A DNA stretch of 64,000 bases from Sphingobium fontiphilum (lineage in GTDB: Bacteria > Pseudomonadota > Alphaproteobacteria > Sphingomonadales > Sphingomonadaceae): assembly GCF_014196635.1 (NCBI RefSeq), contig NZ_JACIEB010000004.1, positions 1-64,000 of the forward strand, in the 5' to 3' direction. The translations under genes were made by a program, and so were the position numbers. How positions within the stretch are numbered: position 1 is the stretch's first letter; every line of letters starts with the position of its first letter. Shown piece by piece: positions 1 through 8,348 of this stretch. The notes below the pieces were generated by a model. That model was not told the origin of the DNA. It saw nothing but the letters and a program-made list of their open reading frames with translations, and did not search any database.

Positions 1-150
1 GTGGGCGTGTGCGACCTGCCGTTCGTGGTGGGCACGCCCGACCAGCAGCGCGCCTCGCTCGAACTGTTCGGCCGCGAAGTGCTGCCCGTGGTGCAAAGCT
101 GGGACATGTCCCGCTTCGCCCAGCCCCTCGAAGCACAAGCCGCCGAATAA
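1..150 (+). CDS. C-terminal end of a probable luciferase-like flavin monooxygenase (partial)
   Basis: Only the last 49 residues are in the window, read from base 1 and ending in TAA at 148-150. The tail contains a short stretch (LFGREVLPVV, about residues 20-29 of the fragment) typical of the C-terminus of bacterial luciferase-like, F420/FMN-dependent monooxygenases, where the last helix carries an 'FxxEVLP'-like motif. No catalytic or flavin-binding region is visible, so the family call rests on that short tail alone. It converges on the SDR that ends at base 230; the 79 bases between them hold no gene and no clear terminator. Confidence 0.45.
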   Translation: MGVCDLPFVVGTPDQQRASLELFGREVLPVVQSWDMSRFAQPLEAQAAE

Positions 151-229
151 CCATCCACAAACACCCAACCCACCAAACACGCCAACGCCGCCGCGCCGCC
201 AGCTGCGCAGCGCCTATGGGGTCAAGCGA

Positions 230-1063
230 TCAGGCGGGCGGCTTGCCACCCGCCGCCATCGCGGTCATCATCGCCTGGAAATCGGCAAGCGACGGCGCGT
301 GGCTGGAATACCCGCCATCGACATGCAGGTTTTGCCCGTTCGTGTAGCGCGATTCGTCCGAAGCAAGGAATACCGCGGCCTTGGCGCAATCTTCCGGCGT
401 GCCGATAAAGGGCGTGAGCATGTGCCGCAGCATGACATCGCGCACCGGCGGCGGCATGTTGTTTTCGGTGGCGCCGGAAACGATCAGGCCGACCATCAGC
501 ACGTTGGCCCGGATGCCGAGTTTGCCATATTGCGCGGCGATATTGTAGGTGAGGTTGTGCACGGCGACCTTTGATGCGCCGTAAGCCGTCTGCGCGATGT
601 CGCCCTGGAGGGCCTTGGTCGATCCCGTGGTGATGATCGATCCGCCACCCTGCCGGATCATGTGCGGAATCGTGTGCTTGGCGCAGAACATCGGGCCTTT
701 GACGTTGACCGCCATGGTGCGGTCCCACAAGTCGCCGTCCATGTTGACGACATCCACATCGCGGGTGATGATTTCCGGCCCGGTCATCGCCGCGTTGTTG
801 TGCAGCACGTCGATCCGGCCATAACTGTCGAGCGTGAACTGCACCATCGCCCCGACTTGCGCTTCGTCGGCGATGTCGGCGGAGAAGGGCTTTGCATCGA
901 ACCCTTCGGCAAGAATTTGCGCGGCGACTTTTTCGGACGAGCGGCTCTGGCTGCCGACGACGACTTTCGCCCCCTGTCGGGCATATTCGGCGGCGCACGC
1001 GGCGCCGATGCCCGACCCTGCGCCGTTGATCAGAATGACTTTGCCTTCGAGACGTCCCACCAT
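230..1063 (-). CDS. SDR family NAD(P)-dependent oxidoreductase
   Basis: A 277-residue classical short-chain dehydrogenase that should interconvert an alcohol and a ketone with NAD(P)H in the cytoplasm. Visible motifs are the cofactor glycine loop GAGSGIG (residues 14-20), NNAA (89-92), Ser148, and the catalytic YGASK with Tyr161 and Lys165. The start at 1063 has a good ribosome site (AAGGGAGA) and places the Rossmann loop at the usual distance from the N-terminus; reading further upstream gives only non-conserved sequence. The C-terminal part continues past the usual VDGG segment with a Ser/His/Pro-containing tail. The same extension occurs in the SDRs at 9644 and 25239, so the three look like paralogues. 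Substrate unknown. Confidence 0.9.
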   Translation of the reverse strand: MVGRLEGKVILINGAGSGIGAACAAEYARQGAKVVVGSQSRSSEKVAAQILAEGFDAKPFSADIADEAQVGAMVQFTLDSYGRIDVLHNNAAMTGPEIITRDVDVVNMDGDLWDRTMAVNVKGPMFCAKHTIPHMIRQGGGSIITTGSTKALQGDIAQTAYGASKVAVHNLTYNIAAQYGKLGIRANVLMVGLIVSGATENNMPPPVRDVMLRHMLTPFIGTPEDCAKAAVFLASDESRYTNGQNLHVDGGYSSHAPSLADFQAMMTAMAAGGKPPA

Positions 1064-1174
1064 GGTTCTCCCTTCGCTCATCGCCTTTTCGCGCATTGCC
1101 GCCTTGCCGTGTCGAATGCGAGGCAAGGGCCACGACGTTGCGGCATTTCGGTGTGAATGGCGCTTCGGACACCT

Positions 1175-1233
1175 GCCTGCCGACAGGCCGGATTGCGGCA
1201 TGGCGGCCGTTCCCGTCATGCCTGACGACAGGT
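1175..1233. promoter_or_regulatory. Pair of candidate operator dyads CCTG-N4-CAGG
   Basis: Two near-identical dyads, GCCTGCCGACAGGC at 1175-1188 and GCCTGACGACAGGT at 1220-1233, sit 45 bases apart between the minus-strand SDR (start 1063) and the plus-strand genes that follow. They are the most regular examples of a motif that recurs upstream of many genes in this window (see findings). The binding protein is not identified; the neighbouring GntR regulator is one candidate. Confidence 0.45.
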
Positions 1234-1291
1234 GCGTGCGCCGGCCTTTGGCTTAGGCCGGGTTCCGGGACAGTGTTGCCACGGGGGCCTT

Positions 1292-1543
1292 GTGAAGATC
1301 TACAGCAAGGATGGCGTCGAGATGATCGACGTGAAATCGATCGAGCGCCGGGATGGCGTTCTGGTGGTCAAGGGCAAGATGATGGGGTCGATGGCCACGA
1401 CCATCCACGTCACCCCGCAAAACCTGTGGGAGGCGTTCTGCCTGCTGCCGTGGAAGGCACGCCTTGCCTTGCCGGTCATGCTGGTCAAGGGCATGGGCAG
1501 GCCGGCGGTTCGCGCAAAGCCCGGAACGCGCGGTCGACCCTGA
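1292..1543 (+). CDS. Small conserved-looking hypothetical protein
   Basis: An 83-residue soluble protein beginning VKIYSKDG from a GTG codon, with a central lysine/glycine-rich segment (VVKGKMMGSM) and a tryptophan-containing hydrophobic second half (about residues 45-65). A longer version starting at 1232 is possible but adds only Gly/Arg/Pro-rich sequence. I cannot assign a function. It lies between the paired operator dyads and the GntR gene and may share the promoter there. A small protein of this kind is plausible in sphingomonad catabolic clusters, but I recall no characterised homologue. Confidence 0.5.
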   Translation: MKIYSKDGVEMIDVKSIERRDGVLVVKGKMMGSMATTIHVTPQNLWEAFCLLPWKARLALPVMLVKGMGRPAVRAKPGTRGRP

Positions 1544-1634
1544 CCGGGCACGGCATGGCCGCATTGCACGGCCGGATTGCCCGGAAATTCGCTTCCATGG
1601 CCATCAGGGCATTCGTTCTGCTGTCTTTCAGCGG

Positions 1635-1664
1635 TTGACAAGAACGGCATCGCTCTTGCTATGG
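1635..1664 (+). promoter_or_regulatory. Possible sigma70-type promoter before the GntR gene
   Basis: TTGACA at 1635-1640 is followed after 18 bases by CTATGG at 1659-1664. The -35 match is perfect and the -10 match is weak. It lies about 95 bases before the likely GntR start. Confidence 0.3.
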
Positions 1665-1758
1665 CGATTGTGCGCTATCAGCCGGGACACACAGCAGCAC
1701 GCTGCCGCGCGCCCGCCTGCCGGGTCGGGACGCCGTGTGGCGGAATGGAGGACAGTCT

Positions 1759-2505
1759 TTGTTGCCAAGGATACCCGATGTTGTCGACAGCGACGACCAG
1801 AGCATCACGCACCGCGCCTATGTGCAACTGCGTGCGGCGCTGATCTCGTGTCGGTTCAAGCCGGGTTCGCGGCTGAAGATTGCCCAGCTCCAGCGCGACT
1901 TCGATATCAGCCAGGCCGCCGCGCGCGAGGGGCTTTCGCGTCTTGCCGCCGAAGGGCTGGTGACGATCGAGCGCAACAGCGGCTTTCGCGCCGTGCCGCT
2001 TTCGGCCGACGGGTATCGGGAACTGGCCGATGCCTGCCTGACCATAGAACTGCCGCTGCTGCGTTCGTCGATAGCGCGGGGTGATTTCGCGTGGGAAGGC
2101 AGCCTGCTGTCGGCCTACCACGTATCCTCACGTGTGCTGGCCCAGGTCGGCGATGATGAAATCAGCATGGACGCCTATGTGCGTCACCGCGAGGAGTTTC
2201 ACCGCATTCTGTTTTCGCGCTGCGACAACCAGTGGCTGTTGCGGGCGTGGTCCCAGCTTTATGCTCAACAGATGCGGTTTCGTCATACCTTCCGCGAACT
2301 GGCCCGCTATGAACGCGGGCTGCACAAGGATTACCGTGCATTTCTTGACGCGGTGATCGAACACAATGTGGAACACGCGATTACCCTTTGGCAGGAAAAT
2401 CACGACAAGGTGGTGGCCTTCATCGAAGCCAATCTTGGCCATGCCGCTGCGGACAAGCCGACGGGACGGCGGTCGTCTGCGCGCAAGGCTGCTTCGGCTC
2501 CCTAA
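1759..2505 (+). CDS. GntR family transcriptional regulator (FCD/FadR subgroup)
   Basis: A 248-residue DNA-binding regulator. The N-terminal winged helix-turn-helix covers roughly residues 12-75, including the typical 'L..RFKPGSRL', then 'REGLSRLAAEGLV'. An all-helical FCD ligand-binding domain follows (about 80-225), with the 'FHRILF' segment seen in this class. The chosen TTG start at 1759 lies 7 bases after a strong GGAGG (1747-1751); a GTG at 1735 is the alternative. FCD regulators usually bind small organic acids or their CoA esters and repress catabolic operons. It is monocistronic here, between two groups of catabolic genes, and could control the dyads at 1175-1233. Confidence 0.88.
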   Translation: MLPRIPDVVDSDDQSITHRAYVQLRAALISCRFKPGSRLKIAQLQRDFDISQAAAREGLSRLAAEGLVTIERNSGFRAVPLSADGYRELADACLTIELPLLRSSIARGDFAWEGSLLSAYHVSSRVLAQVGDDEISMDAYVRHREEFHRILFSRCDNQWLLRAWSQLYAQQMRFRHTFRELARYERGLHKDYRAFLDAVIEHNVEHAITLWQENHDKVVAFIEANLGHAAADKPTGRRSSARKAASAP

Positions 2506-2620
2506 GTCCCTCCACGCGATAGGCCCAATCGCTTCCCGGCGCTGTGATAAGCGGTGCGACGGGCGGGGGCGGTGGTGCGCGCCCCGCGTTACGGTGCCGC
2601 CGCACAAGGAGGAGGCTGCG

Positions 2621-2998
2621 ATGGTAGACTATGCAACGGTGGGAACCAACGATCCGGCCATGGCGGTGGCGTTCTATGACGCCCTGCTTGGCCCGGCGGG
2701 CTATGCGCGGATATTCGATCATCCCAATGGCGGCGGTTTTTACGGCCGTGACGGCATGATCCGTTTCGGGGTGCTCAAGCCTTTCGATGGCAATGCGGCC
2801 TGCTTCGGCAACGGTTCGATGATGGGTTTTGCGCTGACCAGGCGCGAGGATGTCGATGCGTTTCACGCCCGCGCGCTGGAACTTGGCGGGACGTGCGAAG
2901 GGCCGCCGGGACTGCGCGGCCCGGAAGAGATGGGCATGTATTTTACCTATGTCCGTGACCGCGACGGCAACAAGCTGTGCGCATTCAAAATGGGGTGA
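2621..2998 (+). CDS. VOC family (glyoxalase/bleomycin-resistance fold) protein
   Basis: A 125-residue single-domain vicinal-oxygen-chelate protein with a clear AAGGAGGAG ribosome site. It shows the family's opening 'VGTNDPAMAVAFYDALL' and the closing 'YFTYVRDRDGNKLCAFK' near residues 105-122. Members bind a divalent metal and act as isomerases, dioxygenases, epimerases or binding proteins, so the reaction cannot be inferred. A half-copy of the recurrent GATAGG motif lies about 100 bases upstream (2516-2523). It precedes the astD-like pseudogene on the opposite strand. Confidence 0.85.
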   Translation: MVDYATVGTNDPAMAVAFYDALLGPAGYARIFDHPNGGGFYGRDGMIRFGVLKPFDGNAACFGNGSMMGFALTRREDVDAFHARALELGGTCEGPPGLRGPEEMGMYFTYVRDRDGNKLCAFKMG

Positions 2999-3019
2999 GC
3001 GGCACGACGCGTTAATGCG

Positions 3020-3842
3020 TTAAAGGGCGGCGGACTGACGCGGCGCAGGCCCGTCGGTCGCTGCGCAGGCCGACCGCGATGCTGGCGCGGGGCGTTCCAT
3101 TTCGGTCGATGCCAACGGATAGGCGCGATAGTCCGCGGTGCAATAGGCGTTGGGCCGGCGGTTGCCCGAAAGGCCGATGCCGCCAAACGGTGCGCCAGAC
3201 GATGCGCTGTTCGTCGGCCGTTTCCAGTTGACCACGCCTGCGCGAATGTTGGCCCCGAAGCGATTGCATTCCCTCGATCCGCAGCCGATCAGCGATGCCG
3301 AAAGGCCAAACCGGGTGGCGTTGGCTTCGGCAATCGCTTCGTCCAGATCGGGTAACTTGATGACTTGCGGCAGCGGCCCGAACAGTTCGACATCGGGCCG
3401 GTCGGCCACCCCGGTGACGTCGATGATGGCCGGCGGAAGGACCGGCAGGTCATCGCGCAGGCGGACCATGTTCTCGATCGGCCACACGCCCGACGACAGC
3501 AGATGGACGAAACTTTCGGTCAGCCCGTCCGCCGTGCGGTTGTCGATCACCAGCCCCATGAACGGGGGGCTGATCGACCGGTGCGCCGACAACGATGCGG
3601 TCGGGCAGCCGCTTCACGTTGTCGATCACCTCGTCCTAGAACCCGGCCTTGACGATCTGGCGCCGCGCGGCGATGCACCGCTGGCCCGCACTGGTGAACG
3701 CCGATTGCACGATCAGCGCCGCGACATTCGACATGTTGAGCGTACCCCACATGATGAGGGGTTTGTTGTCGCCCATTTCGAGCGCGACCATCTTGCCCGG
3801 ATCGTCGCGCCCGATCGGATGGGCCGGGTCGATCACCACCGG
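3020..3842 (-). pseudogene. Decayed AstD-like aldehyde dehydrogenase, N-terminus lost
   Basis: Reading the minus strand gives the second half of a succinylglutamate-semialdehyde-dehydrogenase-like ALDH. It includes 'VALEMGDNKPL', 'SAGQRCIAARR' with the catalytic Cys, and a C-terminal part with 'GPLPQVIKLPD', 'ATRFGLSASLIG' and 'APFGGIGLSGN'. The gene is broken three ways: the first ~240 codons are missing, there is an in-frame TAG at 3636-3638, and the frame changes at a run of six G at 3564-3569. At 3841-3843 the sequence joins directly to the beginning of an unrelated SDR. It is not expected to make an enzyme. Confidence 0.82.
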
Positions 3843-3924
3843 TGACCAGCGCCACCTTGCCAGTCAGATCGAACAGGTTTTCCGCCAACCCACGTCTCTT
3901 TCCCACGGGTGTTTCGTTGCGCAT
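3841..3924 (-). pseudogene. N-terminal stub of an SDR fused to the AstD remnant
   Basis: About 27 codons from an ATG at 3924 encode an SDR beginning, including 'LFDLTGKVALVTGG'. The reading runs straight into AstD-type sequence in a different frame immediately after the VTGG loop. The same LFDLTGK start is seen in the SDR remnant near 45.2 kb. This looks like a recombination scar rather than a functional fusion. Confidence 0.6.
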
Positions 3925-4018
3925 TCGCGGGCCTGATCGTGAACCTGCCAGCGCCGCGGGGACAGCCGTGGCGACCATCGGGGGGGGCGCCAGTGCTATC
4001 GCTGTGCGGCCATGCGGG

Positions 4019-4471
4019 TCATTCCGCGCCTTTGCCCCACAGCAGGCGGTCGGCATATTTCGTGTCGAGATATTCCCAGTATTCCGCTACCCGGCCTGCT
4101 TCGCATCGGTAGAAGAAGTTGTAGAAGTTGCGGTAATGGGCGTTGGCCCGAACCGTCATCGCGTCGAGGATGAAGCGGCACGCCACATGATCCCCTTCGG
4201 CGATGATCGACTGGATTTCGATGGTCACGGTGCCGCGCCGGTACAGCACATCGTGAAAACAACTGCGGATTTCCTCGACGATCGCATCGCGGCTGGCAAT
4301 GGCCTGTGCGCCATGCTGGCCGTCATCGACCATGTAGGATGGCGCAACGTAATGTTGCACCACGTTTTCAGCGAGGCATTCGCGGATGCCATCAAGGTCG
4401 AACCCGGCGACCGCTTGCAGGTATTTGCGCACGACTGCCTTGTTCGCGGCCAGCGTTTCGCGGGTGCTCAT
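4019..4471 (-). CDS. NTF2/SnoaL-fold protein
   Basis: A 150-residue small alpha+beta protein of the nuclear-transport-factor-2-like superfamily. It opens with a helical region (NKAVVRKYLQAVAG), followed by 'IRECLAENVVQHY' and an aromatic-rich end (NFYNFFYRCEAGRVAEYWEYLD, about residues 118-139). Such proteins act as isomerases, hydrolases, dehydratases or lyases on polyketide- or steroid-like ligands. The ATG at 4471 follows AGGGAGG. It lies 10 bases after the stop of the SDR at 4482-5243 on the same strand, so the two probably form an operon and may act on one substrate. Confidence 0.8.
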   Translation of the reverse strand: MSTRETLAANKAVVRKYLQAVAGFDLDGIRECLAENVVQHYVAPSYMVDDGQHGAQAIASRDAIVEEIRSCFHDVLYRRGTVTIEIQSIIAEGDHVACRFILDAMTVRANAHYRNFYNFFYRCEAGRVAEYWEYLDTKYADRLLWGKGAE

Positions 4472-4481
4472 CGCTGCCTCC

Positions 4482-5243
4482 CTAGCGCCCGGCATCCATC
4501 TTCAGCCCGCCATCGGCGAAATAGCTGTACCCGGTGACATAGCGGGCTTCCGGGCTGACCAGAAAAAGCGCCACCGGAACGATGTCATCGTCAAGATCGC
4601 CCATCCGCGGGATCGGGCTGGGCGCGACTTGCGCCAGCCCCTGGTCCAGCGCGCGCTGGAAGCTTTCGGTGAGCGCAACCGGCATCAGCGCGTTGACGGT
4701 GATGCGCTTGTCGCCCCATTCGCGTGCGGCGGTGCGGGTCAGGCCGCGGATTGCTTCCTTGGCCATGTTGTAGGGCGCCATGCCCATTGTCCCTTCGATC
4801 GCGGCGGCGGACCCGAAATTGAGGATGCGCCCGTCGCGCCCTTCCATCAGCGGGTAGACTGCCTGCATCATGTGCAGCGCGGCCAGCGGCCCGGTGACCA
4901 TCTGGCGATGGAAATCGGCCACTTGCGTACCCAGCACGGTCTTGGCTGCCGATGCCAGTTCGAAGGCATTGTTGCAGGCAATGTCGATCGTGCCGAAGGC
5001 TGCGACGGTGCGGGCGACGGCCTGCCGGATCTCTGCCTCTTCGCCGACATCGCAGCGAATGGCGAGCGCGGTGCCCGCGCCATGCTGCGCGTTCAATTCG
5101 TCAGCCAGCGCTTCGATGGTTGCGGGCGTGAAGGATGTCACGGCAAGTTTTGCGCCTTCGGCGGCAAAGCGTCGCGCCATGGCCCGCCCGATTCCGCGCC
5201 CTGCGCCGGTAATGATCGCCACCTTGCCGTCGAGCCTGCCCAT
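4482..5243 (-). CDS. SDR family oxidoreductase
   Basis: A 253-residue classical SDR. The cofactor loop GAGRGIG is at residues 13-19, 'CNNAFE' replaces the usual NNAG, and the active-site segment is APYNMAK. The start at 5243 is preceded by AAAGGGGAAAGG. The protein ends soon after the family's ADGG motif. It is followed 10 bases later by the NTF2-fold gene and is divergent from the Rieske operon at 5427, sharing a 183-base control region with it. The reaction is alcohol/ketone interconversion; the exact substrate is unknown. Confidence 0.9.
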   Translation of the reverse strand: MGRLDGKVAIITGAGRGIGRAMARRFAAEGAKLAVTSFTPATIEALADELNAQHGAGTALAIRCDVGEEAEIRQAVARTVAAFGTIDIACNNAFELASAAKTVLGTQVADFHRQMVTGPLAALHMMQAVYPLMEGRDGRILNFGSAAAIEGTMGMAPYNMAKEAIRGLTRTAAREWGDKRITVNALMPVALTESFQRALDQGLAQVAPSPIPRMGDLDDDIVPVALFLVSPEARYVTGYSYFADGGLKMDAGR

Positions 5244-5302
5244 GGCCTTTCCCCTTTATTGCCATTGTTCGGCCCATGGTGCGCCGCCTGCGTGGAAAAA
5301 CA

Positions 5303-5380
5303 CCTGCCGACGGTGGGGCTTGCGCGTAAAGGATAGCTTGCCTGCACAATCATGCCTATCGCCGGGGAGGATGCATGAAA
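5303..5380. promoter_or_regulatory. Divergent control region with two operator-like motifs and an ATGCATGAAA box
   Basis: Between the divergent SDR (5243, minus) and Rieske gene (5427, plus) there is CCTGCCGA at 5303-5310, CCTATCGC at 5355-5362, and ATGCATGAAA at 5371-5380. All three motif types recur elsewhere in the window upstream of catabolic genes. No convincing -35/-10 pair was identified. Confidence 0.4.
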
Positions 5381-5426
5381 AGCACAATCCCTTAAACAAT
5401 GCCCTGCACAAGGGAGAAGATCGACG

Positions 5427-6692
5427 GTGACGGAATCGGGCAGGGATCGCGCGGCGATTGACTGGCGCAGCCACCGATCGAACGCATCATCGATGGGTCT
5501 GGACAACGGCACGGCACCGACCGCGCTCTATTCCGACCCGGACGGTTTCGCGCAGGAAGTGGAGCATATCTTCCGGCGGGCGTGGCTGCTGGTCGCGCGC
5601 GTGGACGATGTGCCACAGCCGGGCGATTTCATTCGCCGCGAAGTGCCCACACTCAAGGCTTCGGTGGTCATCACGCGCGGGAAGGACGGGATTGTCCGCG
5701 CCTTCCACAATGCCTGTTCGCATCGCGGCGTGGCGCTGGTCTGCGAAGCGGCGGGCAATGCCCTGACCTTTCGCTGCCCTTATCATGCCTGGGTCTATGG
5801 CATCGACGGCAGCTTGCGCGCGATCCCTTCGGAAGAGGATTTCCCGCATGTCGACAAGGCGGAAAACGGGCTGGCCCCGATCCATCTTGCGGTCTGGAAC
5901 GGCTTTGTTTTTCTGAACTTTGCCGCAGAACCGGAGTGTGATTTCGCCACCTTCATGGCCGGAATGGACACAATGTACGACGGGATGGATTTTACCGCCT
6001 ATCCGGCCACGATCCACTACCGCGAAAATGTTGCGGCCAACTGGAAGCTGCTGATCAACGCCTTCAACGAAGGCTATCATATCCCGTTTCTGCACATCAA
6101 GACGCTGGTCCCGCAACTGCTGACCGAAGACAATCCATTCCTGCAATACCACGACATCCGCCGGTTCGGCCCGCACAGTTCCAGCACGTTGCAGCGCAAC
6201 TACGGGTGGGCGCCGCAAGGTGCGGTCCAGCAGTTCGCCATGCGGCATCTCTTGCCGACATCGGTGCCCGATCTCGATGCGCTGGCGGCGGGGAAGGCGG
6301 GATTGACCGCGCATCCGGGCGTCAATGCCGTGGGGATCGACAATTTCGGCACCGAAGTCATCACCATCTTCCCCAACGTGATCCTGCAACCGCTGGCCAA
6401 CGGCTATCTGCTGTTCACGCATTGGCCGGCGGCGGCTGACCGGCAGATCATCGACGTACGGGTATGTTCGCCCGCCCACCCCGGCTCCCTGCGGGAAGAG
6501 TTTGCCGCCGCCAACATGCTGGCCGCCACCCGCGATGTCCTGACCGAAGATATCGCCATGAGCCAGGTGCAGCAGCGCGGTCTGGACAGCGGGGCGCATG
6601 CCGAGGTTGTGTTCGGCGAGAACGAGGCGCACCTGCGGTTCTTTGCCGGAGCGGTGCGGGATTTCATGCATGAAAACCCCGGCCGGTCCTGA
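5427..6692 (+). CDS. Rieske non-heme iron oxygenase, alpha subunit (alpha-only type)
   Basis: A 421-residue oxygenase that should hydroxylate or demethylate an organic substrate using O2 and electrons from a ferredoxin or reductase partner. The Rieske [2Fe-2S] ligands are Cys97-His99 and Cys117-His120. The mononuclear iron region contains 'NEGYHIPFLH', supplying two histidines; the acidic residue normally bridging the two iron centres is Glu, as in CntA-type enzymes, rather than Asp. The GTG start at 5427 follows AGGGAGAAG. No beta subunit gene is adjacent. It leads a plus-strand operon with aldehyde dehydrogenase, P450, SDR and VOC genes. A TTTCATGCATGAAA palindrome lies inside its last codons (6662-6675). 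Confidence 0.9.
   Translation: MTESGRDRAAIDWRSHRSNASSMGLDNGTAPTALYSDPDGFAQEVEHIFRRAWLLVARVDDVPQPGDFIRREVPTLKASVVITRGKDGIVRAFHNACSHRGVALVCEAAGNALTFRCPYHAWVYGIDGSLRAIPSEEDFPHVDKAENGLAPIHLAVWNGFVFLNFAAEPECDFATFMAGMDTMYDGMDFTAYPATIHYRENVAANWKLLINAFNEGYHIPFLHIKTLVPQLLTEDNPFLQYHDIRRFGPHSSSTLQRNYGWAPQGAVQQFAMRHLLPTSVPDLDALAAGKAGLTAHPGVNAVGIDNFGTEVITIFPNVILQPLANGYLLFTHWPAAADRQIIDVRVCSPAHPGSLREEFAAANMLAATRDVLTEDIAMSQVQQRGLDSGAHAEVVFGENEAHLRFFAGAVRDFMHENPGRS
6662..6675. promoter_or_regulatory. 14-bp perfect palindrome TTTCATGCATGAAA
   Basis: The palindrome lies within the last codons of the Rieske gene and 113 bases before the aldehyde dehydrogenase start. It is identical to the one at 17663-17676 in front of the glcD-like gene. 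Confidence 0.4.
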
Positions 6693-6788
6693 CGGACCGT
6701 CATGCAGTGACGGCAGCAACCGGTTGCGTGGCATCATGCACGGCGTATGATCATCAACAATTCTGATAATAGTTCATGGAGAGGTTGA

Positions 6789-8276
6789 ATGGCGAGTGTG
6801 ATTGAAAAGGCGGACGCCCATCTCAAATACCTGAAGCATGGCGGCAAGCTGTTCATCAACAACCAGTGGGTCGAAGCGAAATCGGGCAAGACGCTGGACG
6901 TGTTCGATCCGGCGACCGGGGCCGTGATCGCCAAGGTCGCCGCGGCCGACAAGGAAGACGTGGACGATGCCGTGCGCGCCGCGCGCACCGCGTTTGACGG
7001 CGGCAAATGGTCGCAGCTTACGCCTTCGGTGCGTGGCCAGTTGCTGTGGAAGATCGCGGAACTGCTGGAGCGCGATTTCGATGCCTTCGTGCACCTCGAA
7101 ACGGTCGACAACGGCAAGCCGCTGGCGTTTTCGCGCGGCGACGTGACGCTGGCGATCGACATGTTCCGCTACATGGCGGGCTGGGCTACGAAGATCCGTG
7201 GCGAAACCACGCCGCTTTCTTTGGGCTTTCCGCACCTGAGCTATACCACCCGCGAACCGGTGGGCGTTGCCGCGCAGATCGTGCCGTGGAACTTCCCCCT
7301 GCTGATGGCGGTGTGGAAGCTGGCTCCGGCGCTGGCCGCCGGGTGTTCGGTTGTGCTCAAGAGCGCCGAACAGACGCCGCTTTCGGCATTCAAGCTGGCC
7401 GAGCTTTTCGAGGAGGCGGAGTTTCCGGCAGGGGCGGTCAACATTCTTTCGGGCTTTGGCGAAACGGCCGGCGCGGCCATGGCAGCGCACCCGGCGGTGG
7501 ACAAGGTGGCCTTCACCGGATCGACCGAAGTGGGCAAGATGATCGTCCGCGCCGCGACCGGCAATCTCAAGAAGGTGACGCTTGAACTGGGCGGCAAATC
7601 CCCTGTCGTGGTCTTGCCCGATGCCGATCTCGATGCCGCCGCGACAGGCGCCGCCGCCGGGATCTTCTATAACCAGGGTCAGGTCTGCACTGCCGGTTCG
7701 CGCCTTTACGTGCACAAGACGGTTTTCGACAAGGTGGTCGGCGCGGTGGCTGACCGGGCCAATGCGATCAAGGTCGGATCGGGGCTGGATGAAAGCAACG
7801 ACATGGGGCCGCTGGTGTCCGAAGAACAGCTCAACCGCGTGATGGGCTTCTTCGATTCCGGCCGCGAGGAAGGCGCACGGGCGCTGGCCGGGGCGGAGCG
7901 ACTGGGCAACCAGGGCTATTTCGTGAAGCCTACGGTTTATGCCGATACCAGCCACACCATGCGGCTGGTGCGCGAGGAAATCTTCGGCCCGGTCATCACC
8001 GCAATGCCATATGATGATGACGATCTGGACCGGATCGCCGCGATTGCCAACGACAGCGATTTCGGTCTTGCCGCGTCGGTCTGGAGCCGGGATATTTCCA
8101 AAGCCCTCAAGCTGGCCGGAAAGATCAAGGCAGGCACGGTCTGGGTCAATTCGCACAACGTCTACGACGCGGCGCTGCCGTTCGGCGGGTTCAAGCAATC
8201 GGGCTGGGGCCGCGAGATGGGCGAATACGCGATCCAGAACTACACCGAAGTCAAAGCCGTCACGGTCAAGCTCTGA
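6789..8276 (+). CDS. NAD(P)-dependent aldehyde dehydrogenase
   Basis: A complete 495-residue ALDH-superfamily enzyme oxidising an aldehyde to a carboxylate. Visible are the cofactor and active-site segments 'FTGSTEVGK', 'LELGGKSPVVV' (general-base Glu) and 'NQGQVCTAGSR' with catalytic Cys300, and a C-terminal 'PFGGFKQSGWGRE'. The overall style is nearest the phenylacetaldehyde/betaine-aldehyde group. GAGAGG precedes the ATG, and a possible -10 (GATAAT, 6764-6769) suggests its own promoter besides read-through from the Rieske gene. It probably oxidises an aldehyde made by the neighbouring oxygenases. Confidence 0.93.
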   Translation: MASVIEKADAHLKYLKHGGKLFINNQWVEAKSGKTLDVFDPATGAVIAKVAAADKEDVDDAVRAARTAFDGGKWSQLTPSVRGQLLWKIAELLERDFDAFVHLETVDNGKPLAFSRGDVTLAIDMFRYMAGWATKIRGETTPLSLGFPHLSYTTREPVGVAAQIVPWNFPLLMAVWKLAPALAAGCSVVLKSAEQTPLSAFKLAELFEEAEFPAGAVNILSGFGETAGAAMAAHPAVDKVAFTGSTEVGKMIVRAATGNLKKVTLELGGKSPVVVLPDADLDAAATGAAAGIFYNQGQVCTAGSRLYVHKTVFDKVVGAVADRANAIKVGSGLDESNDMGPLVSEEQLNRVMGFFDSGREEGARALAGAERLGNQGYFVKPTVYADTSHTMRLVREEIFGPVITAMPYDDDDLDRIAAIANDSDFGLAASVWSRDISKALKLAGKIKAGTVWVNSHNVYDAALPFGGFKQSGWGREMGEYAIQNYTEVKAVTVKL

Positions 8277-8348
8277 CCGCATGGGGCAACGGGCTGCGGC
8301 GTCGCCGGTACGGGCGGCGCCGTATGCCGGTGTCAAAGGCACAATGGC

